Shown here in pieces: positions 14,360 through 14,763 of a stretch of DNA of 14,763 nt. The translations under genes and the position numbers were made by a program. Numbering within the stretch: the stretch's first letter is position 1; each line of letters begins with the position of its first letter. The notes beneath the pieces were generated by a model that searched no databases, was not told the origin of the DNA, and was given only the letters and a program-made list of their open reading frames with translations. The stretch lies in the NCBI GenBank assembly GCA_900551515.1, contig URWH01000022.1:1-14763 (forward strand), given 5' to 3'. The stretch is from an uncultured Porphyromonadaceae bacterium (lineage in GTDB: Bacteria > Bacteroidota > Bacteroidia > Bacteroidales > Muribaculaceae).

Positions 14360-14763
14360 ATGGATTCAACCGAACTACTGAAAAAAGTCAGGAAGATTGA
14401 AATCAAAACCCGCGGATTGTCACAAAATATTTTTGCGGGCGAATACCATACTGCTTTCAAAGGACGCGGCATGATGTTTTCTGAGGTCAGAGAATATCAG
14501 TATGGCGACGACATCCGTGATATTGACTGGAACGTTACGGCCCGCCACAATCACCCCTATGTGAAGGTCTACGAAGAAGAGCGCGAGCTTACCGTGATGC
14601 TGTTGGTCGACGTAAGTGGCTCGCTCGACTTCGGTACCACACGGCAGATGAAGCGCGACATGGCAACCGAGATTGCAGCCACCCTGCATGCGGCAGCGAA
14701 TTATCCCCACAAGACCCTCTGGTGTGTCTTCCAGCCACATACTTACACCAGAACCAAGGCATT
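14360..14763 (+). CDS. DUF58 domain-containing protein, 5' part; window-end portion looks chimeric
   Basis: The frame opens at ATG 14360 and runs off the window. The first 109 or so codons are DUF58: [54 protein letters not shown], and the VWA-like metal-site [13 protein letters not shown] with DxSGS. DUF58 proteins sit beside MoxR and the BatA/BatB proteins in Bacteroidota and are about 290 residues long. After [13 protein letters not shown] (to 14686) the expected AFSAIxNNDKVGVIFFSD-type continuation is missing. Instead the frame reads [20 protein letters not shown], which belongs to MurC. I trust the DUF58 assignment to about 14665-14686 only. Confidence 0.88.
   Translation, partial: MDSTELLKKVRKIEIKTRGLSQNIFAGEYHTAFKGRGMMFSEVREYQYGDDIRDIDWNVTARHNHPYVKVYEEERELTVMLLVDVSGSLDFGTTRQMKRDMATEIAATLHAAANYPHKTLWCVFQPHTYTRTKA
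14666..14763 (+). other. murC: MurC fragment joined in frame to DUF58 (probable chimeric junction)
   Basis: The last codons read [20 protein letters not shown] followed by [12 protein letters not shown]. This is the segment of UDP-N-acetylmuramate-L-alanine ligase found just after its DDYAHHPTEI motif. TEIAATL (14666-14686, 21 nt) can belong to either DUF58 or MurC and is the likely crossover. murC normally lies in the division/cell-wall cluster, not next to moxR. This is most simply an assembly join at a contig end. Confidence 0.85.

Noticed and set aside
14360..14763. A genuine DUF58-MurC fusion protein
   Set aside because: The join falls inside a VWA-like fold and inside the middle of MurC, and coincides with a short shared sequence; a misjoin is far simpler.

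Overview
The window looks like chromosomal core DNA from a member of the Bacteroidales (Bacteroidota), most likely Muribaculaceae or a near relative. The evidence is a DUF4290 protein (a Bacteroidota-restricted family), an HU-domain protein with a C-terminal membrane anchor, an archaeal/eukaryotic-type prolyl-tRNA synthetase, the MoxR-DUF58 pair that opens the Bat operon, several promoter-like TAnnTTTG elements (the Bacteroidota sigma factor -7 motif), and almost no recognisable Shine-Dalgarno sequences. I see no insertion sequences, phage genes, CRISPR arrays, tRNAs or rRNAs. No gap between genes exceeds 300 bases.

Layout. 1-6230 is on the minus strand: rimO (cut by the window edge) behind ftsY; a terminator at 2368-2397; an apparent operon of an acidic-linker hypothetical protein, rsmI and a coiled-coil lipoprotein (4811 down to 2416); and a DacB/PBP4 type D,D-carboxypeptidase (6230-4830). 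From 6383 everything is on the plus strand: a TetR regulator and fabG; a terminator at 7841-7882; DUF4290, rimM, a small acidic hypothetical and an OmpA-like periplasmic protein; proS and its terminator (11763-11808); two overlapping HU-domain genes; then moxR and a DUF58 gene running off the end.

Two observations deserve most attention. (1) The second HU gene ends at 12880 with an implausible basic tail, but an open frame one base back (12832-13083) continues the acidic repeat and adds a glycine-rich transmembrane helix. Restoring a single A near 12831 joins them into one protein of about 329 residues, so this is a one-base deletion (real or sequencing error) or, less likely, a recoding site. 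(2) The last ~75-98 bases change from DUF58 to MurC across a 21-base stretch coding TEIAATL, which both families can share. This is probably an assembly chimera at a contig end, not a real fusion.

The genes are mainly housekeeping: ribosome modification (RimO, RsmI, RimM), membrane targeting (FtsY), cell wall (DacB), fatty-acid synthesis (FabG), translation (ProS), nucleoid or envelope-linked HU proteins, and the MoxR/Bat module. I do not see a clearly new multi-gene defence or mobile system. The most novel biology is the HU pair with its possible membrane tether.
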